DNA from: an uncultured bacterium
GTDB taxonomy: Bacteria; Acidobacteriota; Thermoanaerobaculia; Thermoanaerobaculales; Thermoanaerobaculaceae
NCBI GenBank assembly: GCA_937924755.1
Contig: CALEVZ010000017.1
Span: 40,532-104,531 of the forward strand
Length of the DNA: 64,000 bases
Reading direction: 5' to 3'
In this document: piece after piece, positions 11,164 through 21,240 of the stretch
How the letters are laid out: each line of letters begins with the position of its first letter
Position numbering within the stretch: position 1 is the first letter of the stretch
Made by a program: the position numbers and the translations under genes
Notes under the pieces: generated by a model
Seen by the model: the letters and a program-made list of their open reading frames with translations, nothing else
What the model was told of the DNA's origin: nothing
The model's database searches: none

Positions 11164-13884
11164 ATGAGCGACAAGATGGTCTACTTCTTTGGCGGCGGCG
11201 CGGCCGATGGCCGGGCGGACATGAAAAATCTGCTGGGTGGCAAGGGAGCCAACTTGGCCGAAATGGCCAACCTGGGGATTCCGGTGCCGGCCGGGTTCAC
11301 CATCACCACCGAGGTGTGCACCCACTACTACGAGGCCGGGCGCAGTTACCCGGCGGGGCTGGAGGCCGAGGTGGCGGCGGCCCTCGCCAAAGTGGAGGAG
11401 GTGATGGGGGCCACCTTCGGAGACCCCGACAACCCGCTCCTGGTCTCGGTGCGTTCCGGGGCGCGCAGCTCCATGCCCGGCATGATGGAAACGGTGCTCA
11501 ACGTCGGGCTGTGCTCGGCGACGATCCCGGGCCTGGTCAGGAAGACCGGCAACGAGCGCTTCGTCTACGACGCCTACCGTCGGCTCATCATGATGTACTC
11601 CGACGTGGTCATGGAGAAGGCCGCCGGGGTGGAGCCCGCCGAGGGGATGGGGATCCGCCAACAGCTCGACCGCATGTTGGAGGAGGTGAAGAAGACCAGG
11701 GGGTACCCCAGCGACGCCGACATCCCCGCCGAGGAGCTCAAGGAGCTGGTGCAAAACTTCAAGGCCAAGGTCCAGGAGGTCCTTGGTAAGCCTTTCCCCG
11801 ACGACCCTATGGAGCAGCTGTGGGGGGGCATCGGCGCGGTGTTCGCCTCCTGGAACGGCAAGCGGGCGGTGTCCTACCGGCGCATCGAGGGGATCCCCGA
11901 CGACTGGGGCACGGCGGTGAACGTGCAGGCCATGGTGTTCGGCAACATGGGGGATACCTCCGCCACTGGCGTCGCCTTCACCCGCAACCCCGCCACCGGT
12001 GAGAACACCTTCTACGGCGAGTGGCTGCCCAACGCCCAAGGGGAGGACGTGGTGGCCGGCATTCGCACCCCCAACCCCCTTAACGAGGCCACCAAGAACG
12101 AACAGAACCGCCACCTCCCCTCCCTGGAGGCGGCCATGCCCGAGGTGTACGCCCAGCTCAAGGGCATCCGCGACACCCTGGAGCAACACTACAAGGATAT
12201 GCAGGACATCGAGTTCACCATCCAGGAGGGGCGGTTGTGGATGCTCCAGACGCGGGTGGGCAAGCGCACCGGTACGGCCGCCCTCAACATGGCCATGGAT
12301 ATGCTCGAGGAGGGCCTCATCGACGAGCGCACCGCGGTGATGCGGGTGAAGCCCGCGCAGCTGGATGAACTGCTGCACCCGCTGGTGGACCCAGGCGCCG
12401 AAAAGACGGCCAACCCCCTGGCCAAGGGCTTGCCCGCCGGTCCTGGCGGGGCGGTGGGCCAGATCGTCTTCACCGCCGCCGACGCCGTGGCCTGGACGAG
12501 GGAAGGGAAGAAGGTCATCCTGGTACGGGAGGAGACCAACCCCGAGGACGTGGAGGGGATGCGCGCCGCAGTGGGGATTCTCACCGGCCGGGGAGGCATG
12601 ACCTCCCACGCCGCCCTGGTGGCGCGGGGTTGGGGCAAGTGCTGCATCGTTGGCGCCGGTGCCCTGGAGATCGATGTCCACGAAAAGACCATCCACGTCG
12701 GGGAGAAGATCCTGCGGGAAGGGGACGTGCTCACCTTGAACGGCACGCGCGGGCTGGTCTACGAGGGCGCCCTGCCCATGGTGGACGCCACCGAGAATCC
12801 GCGCTTCAAGCACTTCATGGAGATCGCCGACCGCATCCGGGTGATGAGGGTGCGCACCAACGCCGACACCCCGGAAGACGCCGCCAAAGCCATCGAGTTC
12901 GGCGCAGAGGGGATCGGTCTGTTTCGCACCGAGCACATGTTCTACGGCAAGGGCTCCGAGCAGCCGCTGTTCATCCTGCGCAAGATGATCGTGGCGCGCA
13001 GCGAGGCCGAGCGGCGTGCCGCCCTCGACGAGTTGTTCCCCTACGTTAAGCGGGACATCAAGGCCACCCTGGCGGTCATGGACGGGCTACCGGTGACCAT
13101 CCGCACCCTGGACCCCCCCCTGCACGAGTTCGTGCCGCAGAGCCGCGAGGAGCGGGAGAAGCTGGCCCAGGCGGTGGGCATCACCGTGGAGCAGCTGGCC
13201 AAGCGGGCCGATGACCTGCACGAATCCAACCCCATGATGGGGCACCGGGGGGTGCGGCTGGGCGTCACCTACCCCGAGATTTCCGAGATGCAGTTCCGCG
13301 CCATCTTCGAGGCGGCGGCCGAGCTGCTGGCTGAGGGCAAGCGGGTCTTTCCCGAGATCATGATTCCGGTGGTGGGGCAGGTGAGCGAGCTGGACCACCA
13401 GAAGGCCATCGCCCAGCGCGTCTACGGGGAAGTGTGCGCCAAGTACGGCCTCGCCGAGATTCCCCACATGTACGGCACCATGATCGAGATCCCGCGGGCC
13501 GCCCTGACCGCTGACAAGATCGCCCGCACGGCGGAGTTCTTCTCATACGGCACCAACGATTTGACCCAGATGACCTTCGGCTTCTCCCGCGACGACATCG
13601 GTGCCTTTGTGCCCGCGTACGTGGAGGGCAAGCTGCTGCCCGCCGATCCCTTCCAGGTGCTGGACCGCGAGGGAGTGGGGCAGCTCGTCGACATGGGCAT
13701 CAGGAAGGGCCGCGCCACCCGCCCCAACCTCAAGGTGGGGATTTGCGGCGAGCACGGTGGCGATCCCTCCTCGGTGGAGTTCTGTCACATAGTGGGGATG
13801 GACTACGTGTCGTGCTCCCCCTTCCGGGTGCCCATCGCCCGCTTGGCGGCGGCCCAGGCGCAGATCACCCACCCGCGCTCGTAA
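11164..13884 (+). CDS. ppdK: Pyruvate, phosphate dikinase
   Basis: MSDKMVYFFGGG...LLGGKGANLAEM, GGMTSHAALVARGWGKCCIVG (catalytic His), EGIGLFRTEHMF, VGICGEHGGDPSSV. Confidence 0.97.
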   Translation: MSDKMVYFFGGGAADGRADMKNLLGGKGANLAEMANLGIPVPAGFTITTEVCTHYYEAGRSYPAGLEAEVAAALAKVEEVMGATFGDPDNPLLVSVRSGARSSMPGMMETVLNVGLCSATIPGLVRKTGNERFVYDAYRRLIMMYSDVVMEKAAGVEPAEGMGIRQQLDRMLEEVKKTRGYPSDADIPAEELKELVQNFKAKVQEVLGKPFPDDPMEQLWGGIGAVFASWNGKRAVSYRRIEGIPDDWGTAVNVQAMVFGNMGDTSATGVAFTRNPATGENTFYGEWLPNAQGEDVVAGIRTPNPLNEATKNEQNRHLPSLEAAMPEVYAQLKGIRDTLEQHYKDMQDIEFTIQEGRLWMLQTRVGKRTGTAALNMAMDMLEEGLIDERTAVMRVKPAQLDELLHPLVDPGAEKTANPLAKGLPAGPGGAVGQIVFTAADAVAWTREGKKVILVREETNPEDVEGMRAAVGILTGRGGMTSHAALVARGWGKCCIVGAGALEIDVHEKTIHVGEKILREGDVLTLNGTRGLVYEGALPMVDATENPRFKHFMEIADRIRVMRVRTNADTPEDAAKAIEFGAEGIGLFRTEHMFYGKGSEQPLFILRKMIVARSEAERRAALDELFPYVKRDIKATLAVMDGLPVTIRTLDPPLHEFVPQSREEREKLAQAVGITVEQLAKRADDLHESNPMMGHRGVRLGVTYPEISEMQFRAIFEAAAELLAEGKRVFPEIMIPVVGQVSELDHQKAIAQRVYGEVCAKYGLAEIPHMYGTMIEIPRAALTADKIARTAEFFSYGTNDLTQMTFGFSRDDIGAFVPAYVEGKLLPADPFQVLDREGVGQLVDMGIRKGRATRPNLKVGICGEHGGDPSSVEFCHIVGMDYVSCSPFRVPIARLAAAQAQITHPRS

Positions 13885-13905
13885 CGCGGCTTTCCGGCAT
13901 CCATG

Positions 13906-13935
13906 CCCCGGGGCGAAGGCGCCTTCGTCCCGGGG
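13906..13935 (+). terminator. Hairpin downstream of ppdK
   Basis: CCCCGGGGCGAAGG-CG-CCTTCGTCCCGGGG: 14-bp inverted repeat with one G-U pair, 21 nt after the stop. No T-tract. Confidence 0.55.
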
Positions 13936-13988
13936 TGGTGGGCCGCCTGCGTGCGCCCCGGCGCTCCGATGCTCTCTCGCGGAAATAA

Positions 13989-14349
13989 CTACCCGGCGGC
14001 CCGGCGCGCCCCCCGAACGATCAGGCACCGCATGAGACTCCCCCAGGCGCGGGGGAAGCGCGCTGGGTGCTCCAGCACGAGGGTGTCGTGGAGGGTTACC
14101 GTGACCGGGCAGCGGGGGATGAGGGGAGGGTAATAAAAGGGAAAGTGAACGGCGTCAAACCCCCGGCCAGTCATCCGTTAAATGTCCAGGAGCACCCCGC
14201 GGGAGGTGGCTATCGCCCGGGGAGGGACGAGCACGGTGAGGTGCAGCCCGTCGCCGGCGACCTCCCCAAGAGCTGCCAGCAGCCCGGCGGTGTGGCGGTA
14301 GACGCAAGTGTGGGGGCGGCAACAGGGGCCCGCCGTCGAGAGCCACCCG
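13989..14349 (-). pseudogene. Decayed, truncated family 4-like glycosyltransferase N-terminus
   Basis: Minus strand gives VALDGGPLL (one frame), CVYRHTAGLLAALGEVAGDGLHLTVLVPP (second frame), stop, then MTGRGFDAVHFPFYYPPLIPRCPVTVTLHDTLVLEHPARFP (third segment). Together these follow the order of a GT4 N-terminal domain with frameshift and stop, then a truncation. Confidence 0.55.
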
Positions 14350-14412
14350 CAGGGGAGGTTCGATCCCATGACCGGCGGGACATGCCACCCCACATCCGTC
14401 TATAATCCGCGG

Positions 14413-15177
14413 GTGGCCCGACCCCTGCTGCTGGTCACCAACGACGACGGCTACCACTCGGAGGGCATTCACGTGCTGGTGGATGCCCTGGAAGGGATCG
14501 GCGAGGTGTGGGTGGTGGCGCCGGACCGGGAGAATTCGGCGGCCTCCCATTCCCTGACGCTGTCCCGGCCTCTGCGGCTTAAAAAGCTGGCCGAGCGGCG
14601 GTTCGTCGTCGATGGCACCCCCACCGACGCGGTGACACTGGGCATTGGCCGGGTGCTGGAAGGACGCACACCGGATTTGGTGGTGTCGGGTATCAACTTT
14701 GGGGCCAACATGGGCGACGACGTGCACTACTCGGGCACAGTGGCGGCGGCTTTTGAGGCGGTGATCCTGGGTGTGCCGGCGATCGCCGTGTCTCAGGTGC
14801 TGGGGGAGGGATTCACCTTCGTCCACGCCGCCCGCCTGGCCCGGGTTCTGACCCAGCGGGTGTTGAAGCGTGGGCTGCCGCCCGGCACCCTGCTCAACGT
14901 CAACGTACCGCCGGGGCAGCCCCACGGCGTGCGTTTTACCCGCACAGGCCAGCGCCGCTACACCGAGGCGGTGGTGGAGCAGTTGGACCCCCGCGGCCGC
15001 CCGTGTTACTGGATCGGCGGCGGCGAGCCGGTGTGGGAGCCGATTCCCGGCACGGATTTCAACGAGGTGCACGCGGGTTTCATCTCGATCACGCCGCTGC
15101 AGCTCGACATGACGGAGCACTCACTGCTGGCGCGGCTGGCCCGCGAGGCGGAGGCGTGGCGGCTGGAGCAGGAGTGA
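14413..15177 (+). CDS. surE: 5'/3'-nucleotidase SurE
   Basis: PLLLVTNDDGYHSEGIHVL, VVAPDRENSAASHSLTLSRPLR, VSGINFGANMGDDVHYSGTVAAAFEA; GTG start inferred. Confidence 0.95.
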   Translation: MARPLLLVTNDDGYHSEGIHVLVDALEGIGEVWVVAPDRENSAASHSLTLSRPLRLKKLAERRFVVDGTPTDAVTLGIGRVLEGRTPDLVVSGINFGANMGDDVHYSGTVAAAFEAVILGVPAIAVSQVLGEGFTFVHAARLARVLTQRVLKRGLPPGTLLNVNVPPGQPHGVRFTRTGQRRYTEAVVEQLDPRGRPCYWIGGGEPVWEPIPGTDFNEVHAGFISITPLQLDMTEHSLLARLAREAEAWRLEQE

Positions 15178-15818
15178 CGACCGCCTCGATACCCGCCCGG
15201 CGCTCCCTCATGGTGCAGCGCCTGCGGCAGGGTGGGATTCGCGACGGGAGGGTGCTGGCGGCGATGGCCGCGCTGCCGCGCGAGGTGTTCGTGCCGGCGA
15301 GCCTTGCGCACCACGCCTACGAGGACTTCGCCCTGGAAATCGGCGACGGGCAGACCATCTCCCAGCCCTCGGTGGTGGCGCGGATCACCGAGCTGGCGGC
15401 GGTCAAGGGGTCCGACCGGGTGCTAGAGATCGGCACCGGGTCCGGCTACCAGGCGGCGGTGCTGGCCCATCTGGCGCGCTTCGTGTTCACCGTGGAGCGC
15501 ATCCCTCGGCTCGCCGAGGGCGCACGCACAAGGCTGGCCGAGCTGGGCTTGCGCAACGTGACGGTGCAGGTCATGGACGGCTCCCTGGGGTGGCGGGCGC
15601 GGGCCCCCTTCGACGTCATCATCGTCTCCGCCGCCGCCCCGGCGGTTCCCGGTGTACTCAAGGAGCAGCTCGCCGAGGGCGGCAGGCTGGTGGTGCCGGT
15701 GGGGGATCTCAAGCGACAGGAGCTGGTGCGGATCGTCCGGCAGGGGGATGAGTTCGCCCAGTCGCAGCACGGCCCGGCGGGGTTCGTGCCGCTGGTGGGC
15801 CGGGAGGGTTTCCGATGA
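15174..15818 (+). CDS. pcm: Protein-L-isoaspartate O-methyltransferase
   Basis: VPREVFVP-type motif, AYEDFALEIGDGQTISQPSVVARITEL, VLEIGTGSGYQAAVLAHL; GTGA overlap with surE. Confidence 0.95.
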   Translation: MTTASIPARRSLMVQRLRQGGIRDGRVLAAMAALPREVFVPASLAHHAYEDFALEIGDGQTISQPSVVARITELAAVKGSDRVLEIGTGSGYQAAVLAHLARFVFTVERIPRLAEGARTRLAELGLRNVTVQVMDGSLGWRARAPFDVIIVSAAAPAVPGVLKEQLAEGGRLVVPVGDLKRQELVRIVRQGDEFAQSQHGPAGFVPLVGREGFR

Positions 15819-15951
15819 TGCCCCGGTCCAGCACGGGCTCGGCTCGAGGCGAAAAGGGTTCTCGACCTGAGCAGGCGGGCCAGCTGGCGCTCGATGGGCC
15901 TTGGAAGATAGCGTCCTCGAACGAGCCGCAGATGGCTCAGGACATGGAGGG

Positions 15952-16230
15952 ATGGTGAGGGCGGTTCGCTATCTGGTGAGTGGACGAGTCCAGGGCGTGG
16001 GCTTTCGCTACTTTGTATTGCGCCAGGCGAAGGCGCTGGCACTCGCCGGCTGGGTTCGCAACCTCCCCGATGGGCGGGTGGAGGTACTGGCGGCGGGCGA
16101 CGATGGCGCCCTGGCGGCTCTCGAGGGCCGGCTGTGGAGCGGGCCACCCGGCTCCCAGGTAATCGATGTGGCCGCCACTGCGGCCGAGGCTCCCTCCTCT
16201 GCCGACTTCTTCGTTCTGCCCACCGTGTGA
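15952..16230 (+). CDS. acyP: Acylphosphatase
   Basis: RYLVSGRVQGVGFRYFVLRQAKALALAGWVRNLPDGRVEVLAAG; canonical acylphosphatase motif. Confidence 0.93.
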   Translation: MVRAVRYLVSGRVQGVGFRYFVLRQAKALALAGWVRNLPDGRVEVLAAGDDGALAALEGRLWSGPPGSQVIDVAATAAEAPSSADFFVLPTV

Positions 16231-16272
16231 CGCCGGTCGGCTCGCCGAAGGCTCCGCTTGTCGAGTCGCCAC

Positions 16273-16647
16273 CTACAGGGGATCGAACAGTACGGTTTGC
16301 TCGGGGCGGTGGCAGAGGGTACCGACGACAACGCAACCCTCGTGCCCCGTCGCCCGCAGGGTGAAGGGAACGTTGGGTGGAACCAGGGCAAAGTGGCCCG
16401 CGGATAAATCCACCTGATTACCTAGCAGGCTGCACTGGGCTCGGCCGGTCCACACCGAGAGCATGCACTCGCACTTGAGACCAGGCGATGCCAGCCTCGC
16501 CCCGGCAGCCAGATCCAGGCGCCAAGTCAGGGATTCTCCGCCGACCAGCTGGCGGAGCACGGCCTTCTCGCCCAGGTGCTGCCCGGGCAGCGAGCTCCAG
16601 GGGCCATTGGAGAATCGGAACGGGTGGGAGGAGGGTGCTCGCCTCAT
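16273..16647 (-). CDS. Cupin-domain protein
   Basis: LTWRLDLAAGARLASPG...LSVWTGRAQCSLLGNQVDLSAGHFALVPPNVPFTLRATGHEG: cupin beta-barrel motif pair. Confidence 0.6.
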   Translation of the reverse strand: MRRAPSSHPFRFSNGPWSSLPGQHLGEKAVLRQLVGGESLTWRLDLAAGARLASPGLKCECMLSVWTGRAQCSLLGNQVDLSAGHFALVPPNVPFTLRATGHEGCVVVGTLCHRPEQTVLFDPL

Positions 16648-16708
16648 GGGGGTACTCCCAATGTGGGGTTGTGCAACGCCAGCATTTTTCCTAGCATGGG
16701 TGCCGATG

Positions 16709-16786
16709 GGGGCTGTAGCTCAGTCAGGATAGAGCAGCGGTTTCCTAAACCGCGTGTCGGTGGTTCGAGTCCACTCAGCCCCGCCA
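16709..16786 (+). tRNA. tRNA-Arg (anticodon CCT), CCA encoded
   Basis: GGGGCTG/CAGCCCC acceptor stem, anticodon arm GCGGT-TTCCTAA-ACCGC, T-arm GGTGGTTCGAGTCCAC, 3' GCCA. Confidence 0.96.
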
Positions 16787-16968
16787 TCCTGTTCCGCGAA
16801 CCCCGGGGAGGGTTGCCGCCGACAACCGAGAGGTGGCGAGAGGGCATACCGCGCTGGCCGGGCGAGCCGGCGCCCCCCCTTTGGGCAAGAATCAGCCTGC
16901 CGGGTGGCCAGGCAAGGTCCTGGCGGGCGGGCGTGCCCGTGGATTGGGGGCGAGCCGCGGCACGTCCG

Positions 16969-17187
16969 TCAACAGATGGCATAGGCCGGCCCCGGCCGGC
17001 GCTGGCCCACTTCGCCGCTGACCGCCAACGGGCCAGCGAGCTGCAGGCAGGCGGGGCAGATGCGCCTGGCCGCCCGCAGCTCGTTGTCGGCCACCTCACC
17101 CTCGACGTAGAGGCCGGTCATGACCTTCAAACAGAGGTCACAGGCACCCGTTTCGTTGCCCTCGAATCGCCACACTGGACCGCTCAT
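16969..17187 (-). CDS. Small double-CxxC (zinc-ribbon-like) protein
   Basis: MSGPVWRFEGNETGACDLCLKVMTGLYVEGEVADNELRAARRICPACLQLAG; two CxxC pairs. Confidence 0.5.
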   Translation of the reverse strand: MSGPVWRFEGNETGACDLCLKVMTGLYVEGEVADNELRAARRICPACLQLAGPLAVSGEVGQRRPGPAYAIC

Positions 17188-17313
17188 CGAACCTCCGCGA
17201 CCCGGGCCGACTATCCCCGCGGGTACTGGCACATGCTAGCGTGACCGGACGCTGGGACGGCAGCAGGTCTCGCCTCTGCCCAGAGTCGGGCGAACGGGCC
17301 GTCGCCCTGATCC

Positions 17314-17718
17314 CTAGAAGGGGATGTCGTCCTCGTTGTCGGGTGGGTAGTCCGGCCCCTCGGCGGGGGCTCCGGGTTCAGCTCCCTGGGGCCGCGAGCC
17401 CAGCAGCTGGATGACGTTGGCGCGCACCTCGGTGAAGTAACGACGGTTCCCCTTTTCGTCGTCGTAGGTGCGGGTGCGCAAGGTACCCTCGACGTACAGC
17501 TGCCGCCCCTTGGAAACGTAGGTGCCACAGAACTCCGCCAGCTTGCCCCAGGCGACGACGTTGTGCCACTCGGTGTGCTCCTGGCGCTGTCCGTTCTTGT
17601 CCTTCCACACTTCGTTGGTGGCCAGGGAGAAACGCGCCACCGCCGCTCCTGCCGGAGTATGGCGAAGCTCCACATCACGGCCAACGTTGCCAACCAAAAT
17701 GACCTTGTTAACGCTCAT
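17314..17718 (-). CDS. ssb: Single-stranded DNA-binding protein
   Basis: MSVNKVILVGNVGRDVELRHTPAGAAVARFSLATNEVWKDKNGQRQEHTEWHNVVAWGKLAEF ... acidic DDIPF tail. Confidence 0.97.
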   Translation of the reverse strand: MSVNKVILVGNVGRDVELRHTPAGAAVARFSLATNEVWKDKNGQRQEHTEWHNVVAWGKLAEFCGTYVSKGRQLYVEGTLRTRTYDDEKGNRRYFTEVRANVIQLLGSRPQGAEPGAPAEGPDYPPDNEDDIPF

Positions 17719-17826
17719 GGGCATTCCTCCCGGCGTGGACGGGACATCAATATAGCACAGGGGAGGAAAGCGGCCTGAAGGCGTGACGTCGCTGTCACGG
17801 CCGCTGGCGGCTCTCCTCCGCCGCTG

Positions 17827-19464
17827 TTGCCCGCCATGGGGTGCTACAGTCATGCCGTGTCGACGAAACAGCGGCTGGTGAGGGCGACCGGGGGAATGGC
17901 GGCGGTGACCGTGTTGAGCCGCCTCTCTGGCTGGGGGCGTGACAAGGCGGTGGCTGCCCTGTTCGGTGCCGGCATGGTGAGCGACGCCTTCATGGTGGCC
18001 TTTCGTATTCCCAACATGTTCCGGGCGTTGCTGGCGGAGGGGTCGCTGCACGCAGCCTTCGTGCCTGTGCTCGCCGGGCTGCGAGCCGGAGGGGACCAGC
18101 GCCGATTTCGGGAGTTCGTGGGCGCGATGGTGTCGCTGGCGCTGCTGGTGCTACCGCTGCTGGTGGTGGCGGGGGTGTGGGCCGCCCCGGCGCTGGTGCG
18201 TTTGGTCGCGGCACCCTTCCAGGGGGATCCCGAAAAGCTCGCCCTGACCGTCCGCCTGACACGCATCATGTTCCCCTACCTGGGCCTGATTTCTCTGGCG
18301 GCGCTGGCGCAAGGGGTGCTGAACACGGGGGGGCGCTTCCTCTTGCCGGCGGCCACGCCGGTGGCCCTCAACCTGGCCATCGTGGCGGGCGCCGTGACCG
18401 CCTCGGAGGGGTTCAGCGATCGCAGCGAGTGGCTGGCGGGTGGGGTTTTGCTCGGTGGGTTTTTGCAGTTCGCCATGCAGTGGTCCGCCTGCCGCCGCCT
18501 CGGCCTACCATTGGTGCCGGGACCCGGGGCGCTCAGCAACCCCCTCGTAGGTAGGGTGGTACGGCTGATGCTCCCAGGCTTGCCGAGCCTGGGGATCTAC
18601 CAGATCACGATTCTGCTCTCCACCCGCCTGGCCGCCAGCGTCGGCGAGGGCGCCGTGACCTGCCTTTATAACGCTGCCCGCCTCAACGAGCTGGTGTATG
18701 GCATCGTGGTCATCCAGTTGACCACCGCGGCGCTGCCCACGCTGGCAGCGCAGCGGGCCAGATCGCCCGAGGAGGCGCGCCGGACGCTGGCCTTCGTGCT
18801 GCGGTTGCTGTCGCTGGTGACCCTGCCAGCCGCCGCCCTCGGTGCTGTCCTGGCGCAACCCGCCGTGGGTTCGCTGCTGGGGGGCGGCAGGTATGGTCCG
18901 CAGGCGGTTCACATGACCGCCACGGCGCTGGTCATCTACTCCGTGGGGATGCCTTTTCTGGCGCTGACCAAGGTGCTGGGGGCAGCGTCGTTCGCCTGGC
19001 TCGACACCCGCACGCCGCTGTGGGGCGCTGCGGTCAACCTGGCCGTTTTTTCCGTGTGTGGGGTGCTGTGGACGGGGGCGCACGGGATTGCGGGGGTGGC
19101 CGGGGCGACCGTTGCAGGACAGCTCGCCAACGCGATGACGCTGCTGATTCTCAACGGGTTGGGGCGGAGACTCCCGGCCGCCGGCGAGGTCATTCCGGCG
19201 AGCCTGCGCCACCTGCTGGCGACGTCGGTGCTGGTTGCCGTAGCCTTGAGCCTAATGCGTCTGGCGCCGCCGCTGCTGGTCACCTCGGTGCGGTCACTGG
19301 CGATTCTGTCCGCCGTGGTGGTGGTGGCGGGAGCGGTATACCTCCTGGCCCTCAGGCTCTTGCATGCTCCCGAGCTCGCCGAGGCGGTGCAGCTGGTGCG
19401 ACGCCGGCGCAATGGGGCGGAAGGCAACTCCGCTGCCGCCAGCGAAGATGGGGTGCAGCGATGA
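17827..19464 (+). CDS. murJ: Lipid II flippase MurJ (MviN)
   Basis: TVLSRLSGWGRDKAVAALFGAGMVSDAFMVAFRIPNMFRALLAEGSLHAAFVPV; multiple TM segments. Confidence 0.95.
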   Translation: MPAMGCYSHAVSTKQRLVRATGGMAAVTVLSRLSGWGRDKAVAALFGAGMVSDAFMVAFRIPNMFRALLAEGSLHAAFVPVLAGLRAGGDQRRFREFVGAMVSLALLVLPLLVVAGVWAAPALVRLVAAPFQGDPEKLALTVRLTRIMFPYLGLISLAALAQGVLNTGGRFLLPAATPVALNLAIVAGAVTASEGFSDRSEWLAGGVLLGGFLQFAMQWSACRRLGLPLVPGPGALSNPLVGRVVRLMLPGLPSLGIYQITILLSTRLAASVGEGAVTCLYNAARLNELVYGIVVIQLTTAALPTLAAQRARSPEEARRTLAFVLRLLSLVTLPAAALGAVLAQPAVGSLLGGGRYGPQAVHMTATALVIYSVGMPFLALTKVLGAASFAWLDTRTPLWGAAVNLAVFSVCGVLWTGAHGIAGVAGATVAGQLANAMTLLILNGLGRRLPAAGEVIPASLRHLLATSVLVAVALSLMRLAPPLLVTSVRSLAILSAVVVVAGAVYLLALRLLHAPELAEAVQLVRRRRNGAEGNSAAASEDGVQR

Positions 19465-19931
19465 AGATCGTCATCCAGCGGGTTTCCCGCGCCCGGGTTG
19501 TGGTGGCGGGGCAAGAGGTGGGGTCCATTGGCCAGGGCCTGTTGCTGCTGGTGGGAGTGGAGCGCGGCGATGGCCCGGCGCAGGCGGAGCGGGCGGCGCA
19601 CCGCGTGGCGACGCTGCGGGTGTTCTCCGACGGCGAGGGGAAAATGAACCGGGGGCTCGACGAGGCGGGGGGAGAAGTGCTGGTAGTCTCGCAGTTCACC
19701 CTGGCCGGCTCGATCAGGCGAGGCCGGCGCCCGGACTTTTTCTCGGCGGCCCCGCCGGAGGAGGCACAGCCCCTGGTGCAGCGTCTCGTCGAGGAGCTTC
19801 GCCGGCGAGGGCTGCGCGTCGCCACCGGGAGCTTCGGCGCCATGATGGAGGTGGAACTGGTCAACGACGGACCAGTGACACTGATCTGGGAGGATCCCCC
19901 GGGCGACGACGTCAGGGCACCACGATCGTGA
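19461..19931 (+). CDS. dtd: D-aminoacyl-tRNA deacylase
   Basis: MKIVIQRVSRARVVVAGQEVGSIGQGLLLLVGVERGD, VVSQFTLAGSIRRGRRPDF, VATGSFGAMMEVELVNDGPVT. Confidence 0.96.
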   Translation: MKIVIQRVSRARVVVAGQEVGSIGQGLLLLVGVERGDGPAQAERAAHRVATLRVFSDGEGKMNRGLDEAGGEVLVVSQFTLAGSIRRGRRPDFFSAAPPEEAQPLVQRLVEELRRRGLRVATGSFGAMMEVELVNDGPVTLIWEDPPGDDVRAPRS

Positions 19932-20895
19932 TCGGCTGCGGGGTGAAGCACAGAACGAAAATGGCCAGGCACAGCCACCCCACGCGAAGGCGCGTGGGGT
20001 CGAGGGGGTACTCCTCGTCCAGCACGCGCGGGTGACGGACTCCCATCACCAGGGCGATGATGGCCCAAATCCACCACCCTGTCCACACGAACCCCAGGCC
20101 CACCAGGACCAGGAGCAGGGGCCAGGCGGCGCGGCGGTGCCAGGCGCCGAACATGGCGTAGGTGATGTGGCCGCCGTCCAGCTGTCCGAAGGGCAACAGG
20201 TTGAGGGCGGTGACCAGGAGGCCCACCCAGGCCGCAAAGCCGGTGGGGTGGATGAGCAGATCCCCTCCGGCGGCCAGCTGGGGGTGGATCATTCCGCCGA
20301 CGGCTTTGAAGAGCAGTGGGTCGCCGTAGAGGATGTAGCCGGTCTCCGGCAACTTCGCCACCGGCTTCGACAGGGCGATACCCACCACGAGGAACGGCAG
20401 GGTGGCCACAAAACCGGCGATGGGTCCGGCCGCTCCCACATCCAGCAGCTCCCGCTTGCTGGCGATGGGGGTGCGAATGCGGATGAAGGCGCCCAGTGTC
20501 CCGATGCCCAGCGGGATGGGCAGGGGGAGGAAGTACGGCAAGGTGGCGTCCAGGCGGTGGCGCCGACAGGCCAGGTAGTGCCCCATCTCGTGGGCCAGCA
20601 GGATGATCATCAATGGCAGAGAGAACTGCAGGCCGGGATGGACGACACCGGGGTGCAGCAGGGTGCTGACGAGTCCGGTGGGCACAAAGCCTTCGGGAAG
20701 GCGGGCAAAAGAAATGCCCCCCACGAAGGTGGTGGACAGCAAAGTGGCGACGAAGAGGGCAACGTGCAGCCACAGCCGCCGAGGGGGCGGGGCAGGGGGG
20801 CGAAGGAGGAGGAATGGGAGCCCTCCCTCATTGCGCCAGTGAATAAGGGGTGACTGTCCGGCCACCTTAGGGCCTTCGCCGCGTCGCTCTGCCAC
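19912..20895 (-). CDS. Site-2 protease family (M50) membrane metalloprotease
   Basis: LLAHEMGHYLACRRH (HExxH), GAAGPIAGFVATLP, NLLPFGQLDGGH (NxxPxxxLDGG). Confidence 0.92.
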   Translation of the reverse strand: MAERRGEGPKVAGQSPLIHWRNEGGLPFLLLRPPAPPPRRLWLHVALFVATLLSTTFVGGISFARLPEGFVPTGLVSTLLHPGVVHPGLQFSLPLMIILLAHEMGHYLACRRHRLDATLPYFLPLPIPLGIGTLGAFIRIRTPIASKRELLDVGAAGPIAGFVATLPFLVVGIALSKPVAKLPETGYILYGDPLLFKAVGGMIHPQLAAGGDLLIHPTGFAAWVGLLVTALNLLPFGQLDGGHITYAMFGAWHRRAAWPLLLVLVGLGFVWTGWWIWAIIALVMGVRHPRVLDEEYPLDPTRLRVGWLCLAIFVLCFTPQPITIVVP

Positions 20896-20970
20896 CGCCT
20901 GGCCTGTCCTGGGCTTCTGGAGAGAGAGGACTTACTCCCCGGACGTCGCGGCGCGTGGGAACGGCATCGC

Positions 20971-21240
20971 CTAGGCGATGACCCTGAGGGCCTTGCCCGG
21001 TTTGAACCGGATCGTCTTGCCGGGGGGGATGGGGACCTCGACGCCGGTCTTGGGGTTTCGGCCAATGCCCCGCTTGCGGTTTTTGACGATGAACACGCCA
21101 AACCCACGCAACTCGATGCGTTCGCCGTTGGCCAGCGCCTCCCGCATGGAATCGAAGATAACATTCACGGCGTCGCCTGCTTTGGCCTGCGGGATATCCA
21201 CCGCGTCCATCACCCTGCGCACGAGATCAGCTTTGATCAT
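20971..21240 (-). CDS. HU/IHF-family DNA-binding protein
   Basis: MIKADLVRRVMDAV...ERIELRGFGVFIVKNRKRGIGRNPKTGVEVPIPPGKTIRFKPGKALR. Confidence 0.95.
   Translation of the reverse strand: MIKADLVRRVMDAVDIPQAKAGDAVNVIFDSMREALANGERIELRGFGVFIVKNRKRGIGRNPKTGVEVPIPPGKTIRFKPGKALRVIA

Noticed and set aside
9865-12936. 1023-aa minus-strand ORF antisense to glyS/ppdK
   Set aside because: Lies opposite two unmistakable housekeeping genes; His/Gly/Pro-rich composition typical of antisense high-GC frames.
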